From Devosia faecipullorum (GTDB lineage Bacteria; Pseudomonadota; Alphaproteobacteria; Rhizobiales; Devosiaceae), in the NCBI RefSeq assembly GCF_015158295.1, contig NZ_JACDXV010000004.1, positions 124,001 through 188,000 of the forward strand: a stretch of DNA of 64,000 bases, read 5' to 3'. The position numbers were made by a program, and so were the translations under genes. Positions within the stretch are counted from its first letter, which is position 1, and every line of letters begins with the position of its first letter. Shown in pieces: positions 43,531-51,354 of this stretch. The notes beneath the pieces are model-generated. The model saw only the letters and a list, made by a program, of their open reading frames with translations, was not told where the DNA came from and did not search any database.

Positions 43531-44093
43531 AGCCGCACCCTCTTATAGCCCGCCAAGGCCCGGTCGAAGCCGGAGGGGACCACGGAGCCCGATCCGGCGA
43601 TCAGCACCGCGTCGCGATGCTCATACCAATGCGCCACCAGCCCCAGCAGCGCCTGCCGGAGATCGGCGGGGACGTTGTCGGGCTCGCTGCCGTACCCGGC
43701 GACATAGTCGATTTCGATGCCGCCCAACTCCCGCAGCAGTGGCATGCCGATGACGGTGCGCGGCACGATCAGCCGGTCCGGTTCGGAGCGGAACTGACCG
43801 AGGCCGATATCGTGGCTGCCGCCATTATCGTCGCTGGCGGCGATGGCTGTCACCGAGATCAGCGGCGCAACCGGCAGCTTCACCACGCCGCTTTCCGGCC
43901 AATGATCGAGCACGATGCGCCAGCTCTGCGCCAGAAGCGCCCTGCCGGTGACGCTTTCCACATGCAGCCTGGCCGCGCCGATCAGCGTCGTGATCAAACC
44001 GTCCTCGGCATTGTCGTCCACCTTGAGAAACGCCTTGGCCTCGGCAAGCGAAACCGGCTCCTCGGCGGGGCCCGCCAGAAGATAGGAGGTCAT
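43527..44093 (-). CDS. GTA head-tail adaptor (gp6-like connector; RcGTA g6-like)
   Basis: A 188-residue helical head-tail connector that binds below the portal. Family signs are EEPVSLAEAKAFLKVDDNAE, LIGAARLHVESVTGRALLAQ and a C-terminal VPADLRQALLGLVAHWYEHR. It is the first gene of the coupled group adaptor-stopper-terminator. A gap with REP-like palindromes separates it from the capsid gene. Confidence 0.92.
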   Translation of the reverse strand: MTSYLLAGPAEEPVSLAEAKAFLKVDDNAEDGLITTLIGAARLHVESVTGRALLAQSWRIVLDHWPESGVVKLPVAPLISVTAIAASDDNGGSHDIGLGQFRSEPDRLIVPRTVIGMPLLRELGGIEIDYVAGYGSEPDNVPADLRQALLGLVAHWYEHRDAVLIAGSGSVVPSGFDRALAGYKRVRL

Positions 44094-44142
44094 TGTTGAT
44101 GTCCTTATGTTCGCGTTTGACGCCTATCCGCCCACCATCGTC

Positions 44143-44208
44143 ATTGCCCGGCCTGTCCGGGCAATCCATCCCGCCACGGGCATGGACCACCGGGCCAAGC
44201 CGGGTGGT
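44143..44208. repeat. REP-like palindrome pair between capsid and adaptor genes
   Basis: Arms ATTGCCCGG / CCGGGCAAT (44143-44151 and 44157-44165), followed by the weaker ACCACC / GGTGGT (44186-44208). The first hairpin is the same family as at 11.7, 11.9 and 51.3 kb; the pairing of the two arm types is as near 1.3 kb. It lies in the 135-bp gap downstream of the capsid gene. Confidence 0.75.
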
Positions 44209-44228
44209 GACGACGGCGAGGAAATGGC

Positions 44229-45449
44229 TCAGCTGGCGCCGAATTTCAGCAACTTGATCGCGTCATAGTCGGCAATGCCGCCGCCGACGCGCTTGGTGGT
44301 GTAGAACAGCACATAGGGCTTGGAGCTGAACGGGTCGCGCAGTACCGAGACGCCCTGACGGTCGACAATCAGATAGCCGCGCTTGAAATCGCCGAAAGCG
44401 ATGGAGAAGGAATTGGCCGCGATATTGGGCATGTCCTCGGCCTCGACCAGCGGGAAACCCATGAAGCTGGCGCGGCCATCGGCGCTGGCCGCCGGCTGCC
44501 AGAGATAATTGCCGTCGATATCCTTGAGCTTGCGCAGCGCGCCCTGCGTCCTGCGGTTCATCACCCAATTGGCGTTCTGACGGTACCCGGCCTTGAGCGC
44601 ATAGACGAGGTCGATGAGGATGTCGGAGGCATGGCTGGCGGGCAGAGCCGCCGAGGTGCCGGTGGCGAGATAGCCCAGGCTGCCCCAGGCCCAGCTGGTC
44701 TCGGCCACCTTGGTGCCGTTGAGAAAGCCGCTGGGCTTGTTGACGCCATCGCCATTGACAAAGGCCGTGGTTTCCTGCGCCGCGAAGGCCGCATTGACCT
44801 CGTCGGCGATCCACTGGCCCACATCCACCGCCGCATCGTCGAGAAAGGCGGTGGTGGCTGCTGGCATGGCATAGAGTTCGGTCGTGGGATAGCTCAGCTC
44901 GGCCAGTACCTGGCTGCTGGTGGTGGGCCGGGCCGCCGTCTCGCCGACCCAGCCGGTCTGCGGCCCGGTCACCGTGATCGGGCGCTTGTAGACCGCGCCC
45001 GAAACCTGCCGCAGCCCGGCAATGGCACGGATGGGCGAGATATGGGTCATGAGCCTCGTGATCTCGGTCTCGACCTCGGCCGGCACCACATAGCCGCCAT
45101 CGGCGGGCACGCCGATCTGCAGGGTCTTTTCCTCGCCGCGCTTCACATAGGCGGAGAAGGCTTCCTTGTATTCGCTCTCGGCGATCTGCCCCTTGCCCTC
45201 GATGGCGGGGCGGGCGCGTTCGGCCTTGGCGCGGTCCAGCGCCGCCTTCTGGCCGTCCAGCACGGCGTTGAGGCGGTCCAGCTTGCCTTCGAGCAGCCCG
45301 TCGGCCGTGCCGCGCTTTTCAATTTCGCCCAGGCGCTGGTCATTGGTGCGCTTGAATTCCTCGAACGCGGTGGAAAATTCAGCGAAGAGCGCGGCAATAT
45401 CGCTCCCCGCGCCTGCCTTGGTTTCGAGGCCGTCGGTCATCCGATCCAT
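44229..45449 (-). CDS. GTA major capsid protein, HK97 fold (RcGTA g5-like)
   Basis: Capsid subunit of 406 residues. Residues 1-110 form a coiled-coil scaffold segment (FAEFSTAFEEFKRTNDQRLG) that the prohead protease should remove. The HK97-fold body follows with the family signatures GYVVPAEVETEITRL, FVNGDGVNKPSGFLNG and ANWVMNRRTQGALRKLKD, and the end YDAIKLLKFGAS. It lies 12 bp after the protease gene, the standard order. The start is ATG 45449; an ATG three codons later is an alternative. Confidence 0.95.
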   Translation of the reverse strand: MDRMTDGLETKAGAGSDIAALFAEFSTAFEEFKRTNDQRLGEIEKRGTADGLLEGKLDRLNAVLDGQKAALDRAKAERARPAIEGKGQIAESEYKEAFSAYVKRGEEKTLQIGVPADGGYVVPAEVETEITRLMTHISPIRAIAGLRQVSGAVYKRPITVTGPQTGWVGETAARPTTSSQVLAELSYPTTELYAMPAATTAFLDDAAVDVGQWIADEVNAAFAAQETTAFVNGDGVNKPSGFLNGTKVAETSWAWGSLGYLATGTSAALPASHASDILIDLVYALKAGYRQNANWVMNRRTQGALRKLKDIDGNYLWQPAASADGRASFMGFPLVEAEDMPNIAANSFSIAFGDFKRGYLIVDRQGVSVLRDPFSSKPYVLFYTTKRVGGGIADYDAIKLLKFGAS

Positions 45450-45461
45450 GTCGGTATCCTT

Positions 45462-45938
45462 CTATCGGTTGCGGATTTGTCTCGTGGCCGCGGCAATGGC
45501 CGCGCCGGCGGTGAGGGGGGAGGCGATGCGCGCATCCTCCATCATCGGAAAGGTGACGATGGAAATCTCGTAGAGGTCGATTTCACTGAGGCGGCGATGC
45601 CCGGTTCCCGCTTCGCGGCTGGCCTTGACGGTGCGAAAGCCGATGGACAGGCCATCGAGCGCCCGGTTTTCGATCAGCCGCCGCAGTGCCTCGGCGCGCG
45701 GCACGCCGGGCACAAGCCGTCCGGCGACGAACAGGCCATGGCCGTCCTCACCAAGACTTTCCCATATGCCTACCGGCTCCTTGGGGTCGTGCTGAAATAA
45801 CAGCCGAATGCGCCCGCGCCTCTTGGCGAGCGATTTGACGAACGCCCCGGGCAGGACGATGTCGCCGCCGCTATCGAGCCGGTTGAAGACGCTGGCATAG
45901 CCGGCGAACCGGCCCTCCGCGTCGATGGGAATGGCACT
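45462..45938 (-). CDS. GTA HK97-type prohead protease (RcGTA g4-like)
   Basis: Serine protease that matures the capsid; the product has 159 residues, beginning at the ATG at 45939-45941. The catalytic His lies in LLFQHDPKEPVG and the Ser in LDGLSIGFRTVKA, as in the HK97 family U35. The opening DAEGRFAGYASVFNRLDSGG is a standard signature. The start codon overlaps the stop of the unlisted 43-residue gene upstream by 4 bp (ATGA). Confidence 0.93.
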   Translation of the reverse strand, partial: SAIPIDAEGRFAGYASVFNRLDSGGDIVLPGAFVKSLAKRRGRIRLLFQHDPKEPVGIWESLGEDGHGLFVAGRLVPGVPRAEALRRLIENRALDGLSIGFRTVKASREAGTGHRRLSEIDLYEISIVTFPMMEDARIASPLTAGAAIAAATRQIRNR

Positions 45939-46069
45939 CATCGGCGTTTGGCTCCGCCGGTCTTCGGCGGCGTCGGCCCGCGCTGCTTGTCGGCAAGCGT
46001 TCCCGCCAGGTTCCAGGCGAATTGCCGAAACGTCTGCTGCGCGCTCTCCCGGTTCTGCTTGTTTGCCAT
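45938..46069 (-). CDS. 43-residue protein gene inside the GTA head module
   Basis: A short gene missed by ordinary length cut-offs. It begins MANKQNRESAQQTFRQFAWN and ends KTGGAKRR, a basic, soluble peptide with a helical start. AAGGAGG lies inside the last codons of the upstream 62-residue gene, with 8 nt to the ATG at 46069, and the stop overlaps the protease ATG by 4 bp. The strong ribosome site and coupling on both sides support real translation. The function is unknown; a head-assembly accessory role is inferred from position. Confidence 0.7.
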   Translation of the reverse strand: MANKQNRESAQQTFRQFAWNLAGTLADKQRGPTPPKTGGAKRR

Positions 46070-46073
46070 AGGC

Positions 46074-46262
46074 TCAATCCTCCTTGCGGAACAATCGGTT
46101 CAGCGCGGCGATCTCCCGCACGAAATCGTTGAAGTGCTGGTTCGCCCTCGCCATTTCCTTGAGGCTCCACACCAGCAAAGCACTCGCACCGCTGGCCCAG
46201 AGAAACAGCGCCAGATGAGCGAGATCGCCCCGCTCGATAATGGTCGTGGTCAGGTTGTCCAT
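46074..46262 (-). CDS. Small membrane protein in the position of RcGTA g3.5
   Basis: A 62-residue protein with one hydrophobic helix (LAHLALFLWASGASALLVWS) followed by a charged helical tail (MARANQHFNDFVREIAALNR). It lies between portal and prohead protease, where RcGTA carries g3.5, a head-formation gene. Sequence kinship to g3.5 is not certain; position is the main argument. A single membrane helix is odd for a particle protein and may indicate assembly at the inner membrane. Confidence 0.72.
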   Translation of the reverse strand: MDNLTTTIIERGDLAHLALFLWASGASALLVWSLKEMARANQHFNDFVREIAALNRLFRKED

Positions 46263-46313
46263 GCCGGTGCTCCTTGCCGTCGGCTGACGATGCTTTGCCC
46301 CCAGACGAAGGCG

Positions 46314-47468
46314 CTAAAGCCCCACCATTGCCCGCTTTTCCTCGTCGCAGAGGAAACCGGCATTGCCCACCCGCTCCCAGAGTGCGGCGCGGTCCTCCGC
46401 CAGGGCCTCGACCTTGTCGAAGTCCGGCACGATCTCAGCCCCTTCGAAGGCTGGTCCCAGCCAGAGGCTCAGTTCCTGGGCCACCCGCACCACCAGCGGC
46501 ACCAGCGTCTGCCGCCACAGGATCCGATTGGCTTCGGCGAGATTGGCATAGGTATTGTCGCCGGGAATGCCGAGCAGCATGGGGGGCACGCCGAAGGCCA
46601 GCGCAATGTCGCGCGCCGCCGCATGGCGGGATTCGATGAAGTCCATGTCGCGCGGGCTCATGGCCAGCGCCTTCCAGTCGAGCCCGCCATCGAGCACCAT
46701 GGGCCGGCCGGCATTGCCGGAGCCGGAAAACTGCTCTTCCAGCTCCGCCTTGAGCCGGCTGAACTGGTCTTCGGTGAGGCTCCCATTGCCTGCCGAATAA
46801 ACCAGTGCTCCGCTGGGCCGAGCCGCATTGTCGAGCAAGGCCTTGTTCCATTGGGCGCTGGCATTGTGAATATCGAGACTGGTCTGGGCGGCCTCCAGCG
46901 GCGCCATGCCGTAATGATCGTCCAGCGGATGGAACAGGGCCATATGCAGGACGGATGGAATGGGCAGCGCCTCCTGGCTCAGCCGCACCGCCTTGCCCCC
47001 GGCCTTGTAGTCATAGGCTAGTGGCCAGCCATCGCGCCCGGCGACCACGCTCATGCGGTCGGGCCGCAGCACGAACAAAGTGCGCACCGCGCCATCGACG
47101 ATGCCGGCCTGCACATAGGCATTGCCGGAGGTTTGCAGATAGGCATAGACCGCTTCCAGCAATTCCGGTCCCGATTGCCGTCCATTGGGCTGGGCCAGCA
47201 ATTGCGCCAGCGGATGACTGCTCGCCGCCTTGCCATCCACCAGCACATTGAGCGGCACCCTGTTCGCCGTTTCCGCGATCAGCCGCACACAGCGATAGAC
47301 GACCGGATTGCGCATGAAACCCTGATTGACCAGGCTGGCATAGCCCCGCCCGCTCCATTGCGCCGGCCCGAGCTGGCTGAGGGTCAGCATGGTCTGCCCG
47401 GCAAAGCTCTTGGTTTCGCCGGGCGTGTTCGTCCGCCCGCCAAGCAGACGGTTCATCCAATTGGGCAT
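46314..47468 (-). CDS. GTA portal protein, HK97 family (RcGTA g3-like)
   Basis: Dodecameric portal through which DNA is packaged, 384 residues. It opens MPNWMNRLLGG and shows the family marks RNPVVYRCVRLIAETANRVP, YLQTSGNAYVQAG and the stem-region IESRHAAARDIALAFGVPP, then LLGIPGDNTYANLAEANRI. The ATG at 47468 is taken as the start; the frame remains open to 47852, overlapping the terminase gene, but that part is low-complexity shadow. A 13-bp hairpin sits just upstream. Confidence 0.94.
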   Translation of the reverse strand: MPNWMNRLLGGRTNTPGETKSFAGQTMLTLSQLGPAQWSGRGYASLVNQGFMRNPVVYRCVRLIAETANRVPLNVLVDGKAASSHPLAQLLAQPNGRQSGPELLEAVYAYLQTSGNAYVQAGIVDGAVRTLFVLRPDRMSVVAGRDGWPLAYDYKAGGKAVRLSQEALPIPSVLHMALFHPLDDHYGMAPLEAAQTSLDIHNASAQWNKALLDNAARPSGALVYSAGNGSLTEDQFSRLKAELEEQFSGSGNAGRPMVLDGGLDWKALAMSPRDMDFIESRHAAARDIALAFGVPPMLLGIPGDNTYANLAEANRILWRQTLVPLVVRVAQELSLWLGPAFEGAEIVPDFDKVEALAEDRAALWERVGNAGFLCDEEKRAMVGL

Positions 47469-47496
47469 GTGTTCCTGTCCTCGTTCCGGCTCGGTT

Positions 47497-47527
47497 CGCC
47501 ACCCTCGCGCTCGACGCGAGGGTGGCG
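47497..47527 (-). repeat. 13-bp perfect hairpin between terminase and portal genes
   Basis: Arms of 13 bp, CGCCACCCTCGCG / CGCGAGGGTGGCG (47497-47509 and 47515-47527), with loop CTCGA. It begins 29 bp before the portal ATG, just downstream of the large terminase stop. The loop CTCGA also occurs in the 7.3-kb hairpin. No T-run follows on the transcribed strand, so it is either a weak terminator, an RNA-stability hairpin or a repeat. Confidence 0.75.
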
Positions 47528-47539
47528 AAGGGTGGATAT

Positions 47540-48796
47540 TCAGAGCCCCCTCACCCTCGGCCGCATCTCGTTCAGCACCAGCTCGGTCAGCGCCCAGACC
47601 AGCGCATCCACCCGGTCGGGTGAATGGCCGTCGGCCTTGCCGTCCGGCCCGAAGGCGCAGAGTTCGTCTTCCAGTGCCGTCAATCCGGGCGCATGGCGCA
47701 CCAATCCGCGTGCATATAGCGCCGCAGCCGGTTCGGCGCGCACCCATTTGCCCCGATTGGCGCGGACGCTGCGCACCGGCACCGAGGCATCCACCTGCGC
47801 CAGCACCTGGCGCACCAGATCGCCGCCCTGATTGACCTCCACCAATATGCAATCGGCCTCATGCGCCCGATAGGCCGCCACCGCCCGCCGGGCCCAGACA
47901 TGAGGGGCAATGCCCTGCAGCGTTGCGTCCTCGAGCACGACGACGCCCTCGCCCTGCCGTCCTGCCACCACGATGCCGCAGGCATCGGAGCGCGCCGTTC
48001 CGGTCACGGGCGGGTCCACCGCCACGACGATGCGCCCGTCCGGTCCGCCCTCGGCGGGGCGAAACATGGCCCGCTGCCAGAGCGCATCGATCCGGTCTTC
48101 GATCAATTCGCCATCCAGTTCCTGCCGGCCCAGCAAGGTGCCCTGATAGCGCGCCACCACCGCATCGAAGAAGTTCGGCGCCAGATTGCGATAATTGTCC
48201 TGCGTCGCCATTCTGACGACGCGCGTATGCCGGTCCTCGACCAGCCGTTTTATCAGGCGCGTCGGGCGCGGCGTCGTGGTCGCCAATTGCCGCGGATGTT
48301 CGCCGAGCCGCAGCCCGAATTGCAGCATGTCCCACGCCTCCTCGGCATGGGGCCATTTGCCGACCTCGTCGCACCAGGCGGCGGCGAATTGCGGGCCGCG
48401 AAAGCGTTCGGGATCCGAGGCGGTCAGGATGCTGGCTTCCACCCCATTGGGCCAGACCAGCCGGTTCTTGCCCTTGAGGACGGGCCGCTCATGGTCGGGA
48501 TGGACGGCGATCAATCCGCTTTCGCCCCGCACCATGATCTCGACCGCCTCGCTCATGGTTTCGCCCACCAGCGCAATCGGGGAAATGCGCCGCCGCGCCA
48601 GCCGGCGGACCCATTCGGCCCCTGCCCTGGTCTTGCCCGAGCCGCGCCCGCCCATCAACAGCCAGGTGGTCCAGTCGCCCGGTGGCGGCTTCTGCTGCCG
48701 CCGCGCCCATTTGGGCCAGCAATAGAAGGTACGCATCACCTGCTCATCGCCCATCGCCGCCACGGCGGCGATGGGGCTAGCGGGCAGATTGCTCAA
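47540..48796 (-). CDS. GTA large terminase subunit (RcGTA g2-like)
   Basis: DNA-packaging motor ATPase and nuclease, 418 residues. The ATPase shows Walker A GGRGSGKTRAG (about residue 50) and an acidic Walker B-type WCDEVGKW. The RNase H-like nuclease has the acidic residues in VVAVDPPVTG, ILVEVNQGGDLV and DRVDALVWAL. In GTAs this motor packages host DNA by the headful and shows no pac-site preference. The long start is a TTG at 48796 that overlaps the small terminase gene by 20 bp; GTG or ATG codons at 48763 and 48754 are alternatives, none with a clear ribosome site. Confidence 0.94.
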   Translation of the reverse strand: MSNLPASPIAAVAAMGDEQVMRTFYCWPKWARRQQKPPPGDWTTWLLMGGRGSGKTRAGAEWVRRLARRRISPIALVGETMSEAVEIMVRGESGLIAVHPDHERPVLKGKNRLVWPNGVEASILTASDPERFRGPQFAAAWCDEVGKWPHAEEAWDMLQFGLRLGEHPRQLATTTPRPTRLIKRLVEDRHTRVVRMATQDNYRNLAPNFFDAVVARYQGTLLGRQELDGELIEDRIDALWQRAMFRPAEGGPDGRIVVAVDPPVTGTARSDACGIVVAGRQGEGVVVLEDATLQGIAPHVWARRAVAAYRAHEADCILVEVNQGGDLVRQVLAQVDASVPVRSVRANRGKWVRAEPAAALYARGLVRHAPGLTALEDELCAFGPDGKADGHSPDRVDALVWALTELVLNEMRPRVRGL

Positions 48797-49256
48797 GGCG
48801 CTTGACCAGCTTGGCGCGCAGATCGGTCATGTCCTTGCGCGTCGGCGGCTCCACATTGCGTTCGGTCGCGCCCAGTTCGATCAGCTTGTCCATGGTCTTG
48901 ACCTGATCGGCCAGCATTTTCGCTCTTCTGTCGATGGGCATGTCCGTAGCGTTCTCCAATTCCCTGATCTGGCCGTCCAGCACGCGCAGCATGCGCGCCA
49001 CCAGGTGCATCCTGCTCGGCGGATGCGCCCTCAGGCTCAGCCAGTCCTCTTTTTCGCGCCGGTAGCGCAATTGCGACAAGGTGATGCCGTGGCGTCGGCA
49101 GATCATTTCGGGGACGAACATCCGGCCCTCATATTCGCCCCGGATGGTCGCCCAGTCGGGCGGCTGCTTGCGGCCTGCCCTCCCCGCTCCGTCCATTCGA
49201 TCCATCTCCCGCAAATTTGCCGGGCTTGCCCGCCGCCGACCCAATTTGTCGACCAT
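48777..49256 (-). CDS. GTA small terminase-like protein (RcGTA g1-like)
   Basis: A 159-residue protein at the head of the cluster. A DNA-binding helix-turn-helix is likely in PEMICRRHGITLSQLRYRRE, followed by a long helical oligomerisation part (MHLVARMLRVLDGQIRELEN, DQVKTMDKLIELGATE) and a basic end. This layout is that of small terminases. In RcGTA the small subunit has lost sequence-specific recognition; whether that holds here cannot be seen. Start 49256 is the outermost ATG; Met18 and Met21 are alternatives. The operon promoter should lie in 49257-49382, where nothing clear was recognised. Confidence 0.8.
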   Translation of the reverse strand: MVDKLGRRRASPANLREMDRMDGAGRAGRKQPPDWATIRGEYEGRMFVPEMICRRHGITLSQLRYRREKEDWLSLRAHPPSRMHLVARMLRVLDGQIRELENATDMPIDRRAKMLADQVKTMDKLIELGATERNVEPPTRKDMTDLRAKLVKRLEQSAR

Positions 49257-49382
49257 GCCATAAACATAGCTGACCAGCGTGACGCGGGGATTAGTTGGAT
49301 AAGTCGGGCCGGAAGATCACAGCGGCGATCCCGCCGACCCCCGCACTTCCGGGCCGGCGTCTGGCGATTGTGTGAGGGGGCT

Positions 49383-49883
49383 TCAGTGCTCGATATCTGC
49401 GTCCGGCATGGCCACGAAAATCAGCACGCCGACAATGGTGATGAACACGCGAAACGCCGATTGCAGGCTATTCCAGCTGCTCGACATCCACATGCCAAAC
49501 CATTCGCCACCGATGGTCATGAAGCCCACCTGCCAGACCAGGAACCCCAATGTCAGCCCCGCCACCGCCCAGCCTTTGGAGCGGTTGAACGTGAGAGCCG
49601 CTGCGTTTCGCACCGCAAACATTTTTCCGGCACCGCCCCAGGAGGCCAGAGCCGTGGCGATTTGCGCCGCGATCAACAGCATATAGGCAGCATGATGCAG
49701 GACGGGGTTATCAATGGCGCGATAGGAAATGGTAGCGTCGGGAAAGATCGTGTCCATGCTCAGCACGTGCTGCATGAAGACGAAATTGCTGCCGTAATCG
49801 GTCACGTTCCCGAAGGCGACAAGCGTTGCATAAAGTGCGATGGCCGCAACGAGAATGATCTTGCTGACGCGCGTGACGAGCAT
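49383..49883 (-). CDS. DUF2165-family small membrane protein
   Basis: A 166-residue membrane protein with four hydrophobic segments, near residues 8-28, 65-85, 105-125 and 140-158. The family pattern is clear in VAFGNVTDYGSNFVFMQHVL, then MDTIFPD, and WQVGFMTIGGEWFGMWMSS. No biochemical role is known for DUF2165. It stands alone between the GTA promoter side and the Hsp70-like gene, same strand as both. Confidence 0.82.
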   Translation of the reverse strand: MLVTRVSKIILVAAIALYATLVAFGNVTDYGSNFVFMQHVLSMDTIFPDATISYRAIDNPVLHHAAYMLLIAAQIATALASWGGAGKMFAVRNAAALTFNRSKGWAVAGLTLGFLVWQVGFMTIGGEWFGMWMSSSWNSLQSAFRVFITIVGVLIFVAMPDADIEH

Positions 49884-49935
49884 GGCCCCTCCTCCACGCC
49901 GCCGATACTAGGCGCAATCGGACGAACGCGCCATG

Positions 49936-51195
49936 TCAGGGCCCGAAGACCCGCCGGGCCTCCAGCGCCAGACCCAGCCCGACGCTGCCCAGCACATCCG
50001 TGCGCACAATTTCGGCCTCGGGGAACAGAACCTGCAAGCGCCCGGCAACGGCCGGCACCAAGGTCGAGCCGCCGGTCATGATCAGGCTGTTCACCGCTTC
50101 GGCCCCGATGCCGGCCCGCCGCAGCGTTTCGGCAATCGTCGCGTCCAGCCTCGCCACCGAATCGGCCAGCGCCGCGCTCAAATGCGCCGCGGTGATCGGC
50201 GTGGCGATGACCCGCTCGCGCACTGGAAAGACGAAGTCGGTCAGGTGGACGTCGGACAGCGCAATCTTTGCCGCTTCCACCGCCCCGATCAGCCGGTGCC
50301 CCAGCCGGTCTTCCACCAGCATGGTCATTGTCTCCACCCGCTCCGTCTCGATGGCTTCGCGCATGGTCGAGCGCAGGTCGCGCAGGGCCTGCGCGTCATA
50401 GAGTCTATTGATGCGATGCCAGGTGGAGAGATCATGATAGGGCGCGACTGGCAGGTGCCGCTTGCCGTCCCTCGTGCGCGAGCCCAGGCCCAGTTCGGGC
50501 ATGATCCTCGACATGGCCAATAGCCGGTCGAAATCGGTGCCCCCGATATGAACGCCAGCCGTCGCCAGAATATCGGCGCTGCGATCGGCCGCACCGGCAC
50601 GCTCCGGCGACACCCGCACCAGCGAAAAATCCGATGTGCCGCCGCCCAGATCGACGATCAGCGCCAGTTTCTCGCTCGCCACCTGCCGTTCATAGTCGAG
50701 CGCCGCCGCGATGGGTTCGAACTGAAAAGCGATGTCCCTGAAGCCCTGCGCCTGCACCGCCGCTTCCAGTTGCATCTGGGCCGCCCGGTCAGCCGCCGCG
50801 TCGTCGTCAACGAATTGCACCGGGCGTCCCATGACCACCTGTGTCAGCTCGCCGCCAAGCTGGGTCTCCGCACGCCGTTTCAGCTCACCCACATAGGTTC
50901 CGATGATTTCGCCGAACCCGAGGCGCCGCGCCTTCACCCGCGTTTTGTCGGCGAAAAGTGCTGTGCCCAGCACGCTTTTGAGCGAGCGCATCAGCCGCCC
51001 ATCGGCGCCGGTCACATATTCGGCCACTGCGTCGCGCCCGAAATGCACCCTGTCGTCCTCGAAGCCGAAGAACAGCACGCTGGGCATGGTGGAATGGCCG
51101 TTTTCGAGCGGCAGCAATTGCGGCTGGCCATCGGCGCCGAGCCGCCCAAGCGTCGAATTGGACGTGCCGAAATCGAGGCCACAAGCCAGGGTCAT
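49936..51195 (-). CDS. Hsp70-family protein, YegD-like
   Basis: An Hsp70 ATPase-domain protein of 419 residues. It has the phosphate loops CGLDFGTSNSTLG and LALIVDLGGGTSDFSLV and the adenosine motif LIMTGGSTLVPAV. The peptide-binding domain and lid of DnaK are absent: the protein ends 70 residues after the last ATPase motif (SVGLGLALEARRVF). This matches YegD, a stand-alone actin-like ATPase whose client is unknown. It is not beside dnaJ or grpE. Confidence 0.88.
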   Translation of the reverse strand: MTLACGLDFGTSNSTLGRLGADGQPQLLPLENGHSTMPSVLFFGFEDDRVHFGRDAVAEYVTGADGRLMRSLKSVLGTALFADKTRVKARRLGFGEIIGTYVGELKRRAETQLGGELTQVVMGRPVQFVDDDAAADRAAQMQLEAAVQAQGFRDIAFQFEPIAAALDYERQVASEKLALIVDLGGGTSDFSLVRVSPERAGAADRSADILATAGVHIGGTDFDRLLAMSRIMPELGLGSRTRDGKRHLPVAPYHDLSTWHRINRLYDAQALRDLRSTMREAIETERVETMTMLVEDRLGHRLIGAVEAAKIALSDVHLTDFVFPVRERVIATPITAAHLSAALADSVARLDATIAETLRRAGIGAEAVNSLIMTGGSTLVPAVAGRLQVLFPEAEIVRTDVLGSVGLGLALEARRVFGP

Positions 51196-51305
51196 GGGAA
51201 GCCGTCCGTCTTGTGAAATCGCGCCGGGCGCGAAGGGACGGGCGTTCTAGGGAAGATGGGCGAGGATGGCAATGGGATACATCGCATTGCCGCCCGGCCA
51301 TCGTC

Positions 51306-51328
51306 ATTGCCCGGCTCGTCCGGGCAAT
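51306..51328. repeat. REP-like palindrome copy
   Basis: Arms ATTGCCCGG / CCGGGCAAT with loop CTCGT, within a 159-bp gap between two minus-strand genes. Identical in arms and loop to the copy at 11933-11955. Confidence 0.8.
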
Positions 51329-51354
51329 CCAGCGCCGCCGCAAAGATGTAGGGG

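Noticed and set aside
47469-47852. N-terminal extension of the portal protein
   Set aside because: It would overlap the terminase gene in another frame and is Gly/Arg-rich; MPNWMNRLLGG at 47468 is the family start.
34442-49256. Ordinary tailed prophage
   Set aside because: No integrase, repressor, replication gene or attachment repeats were seen, and the gene order and short tape measure match gene transfer agents.
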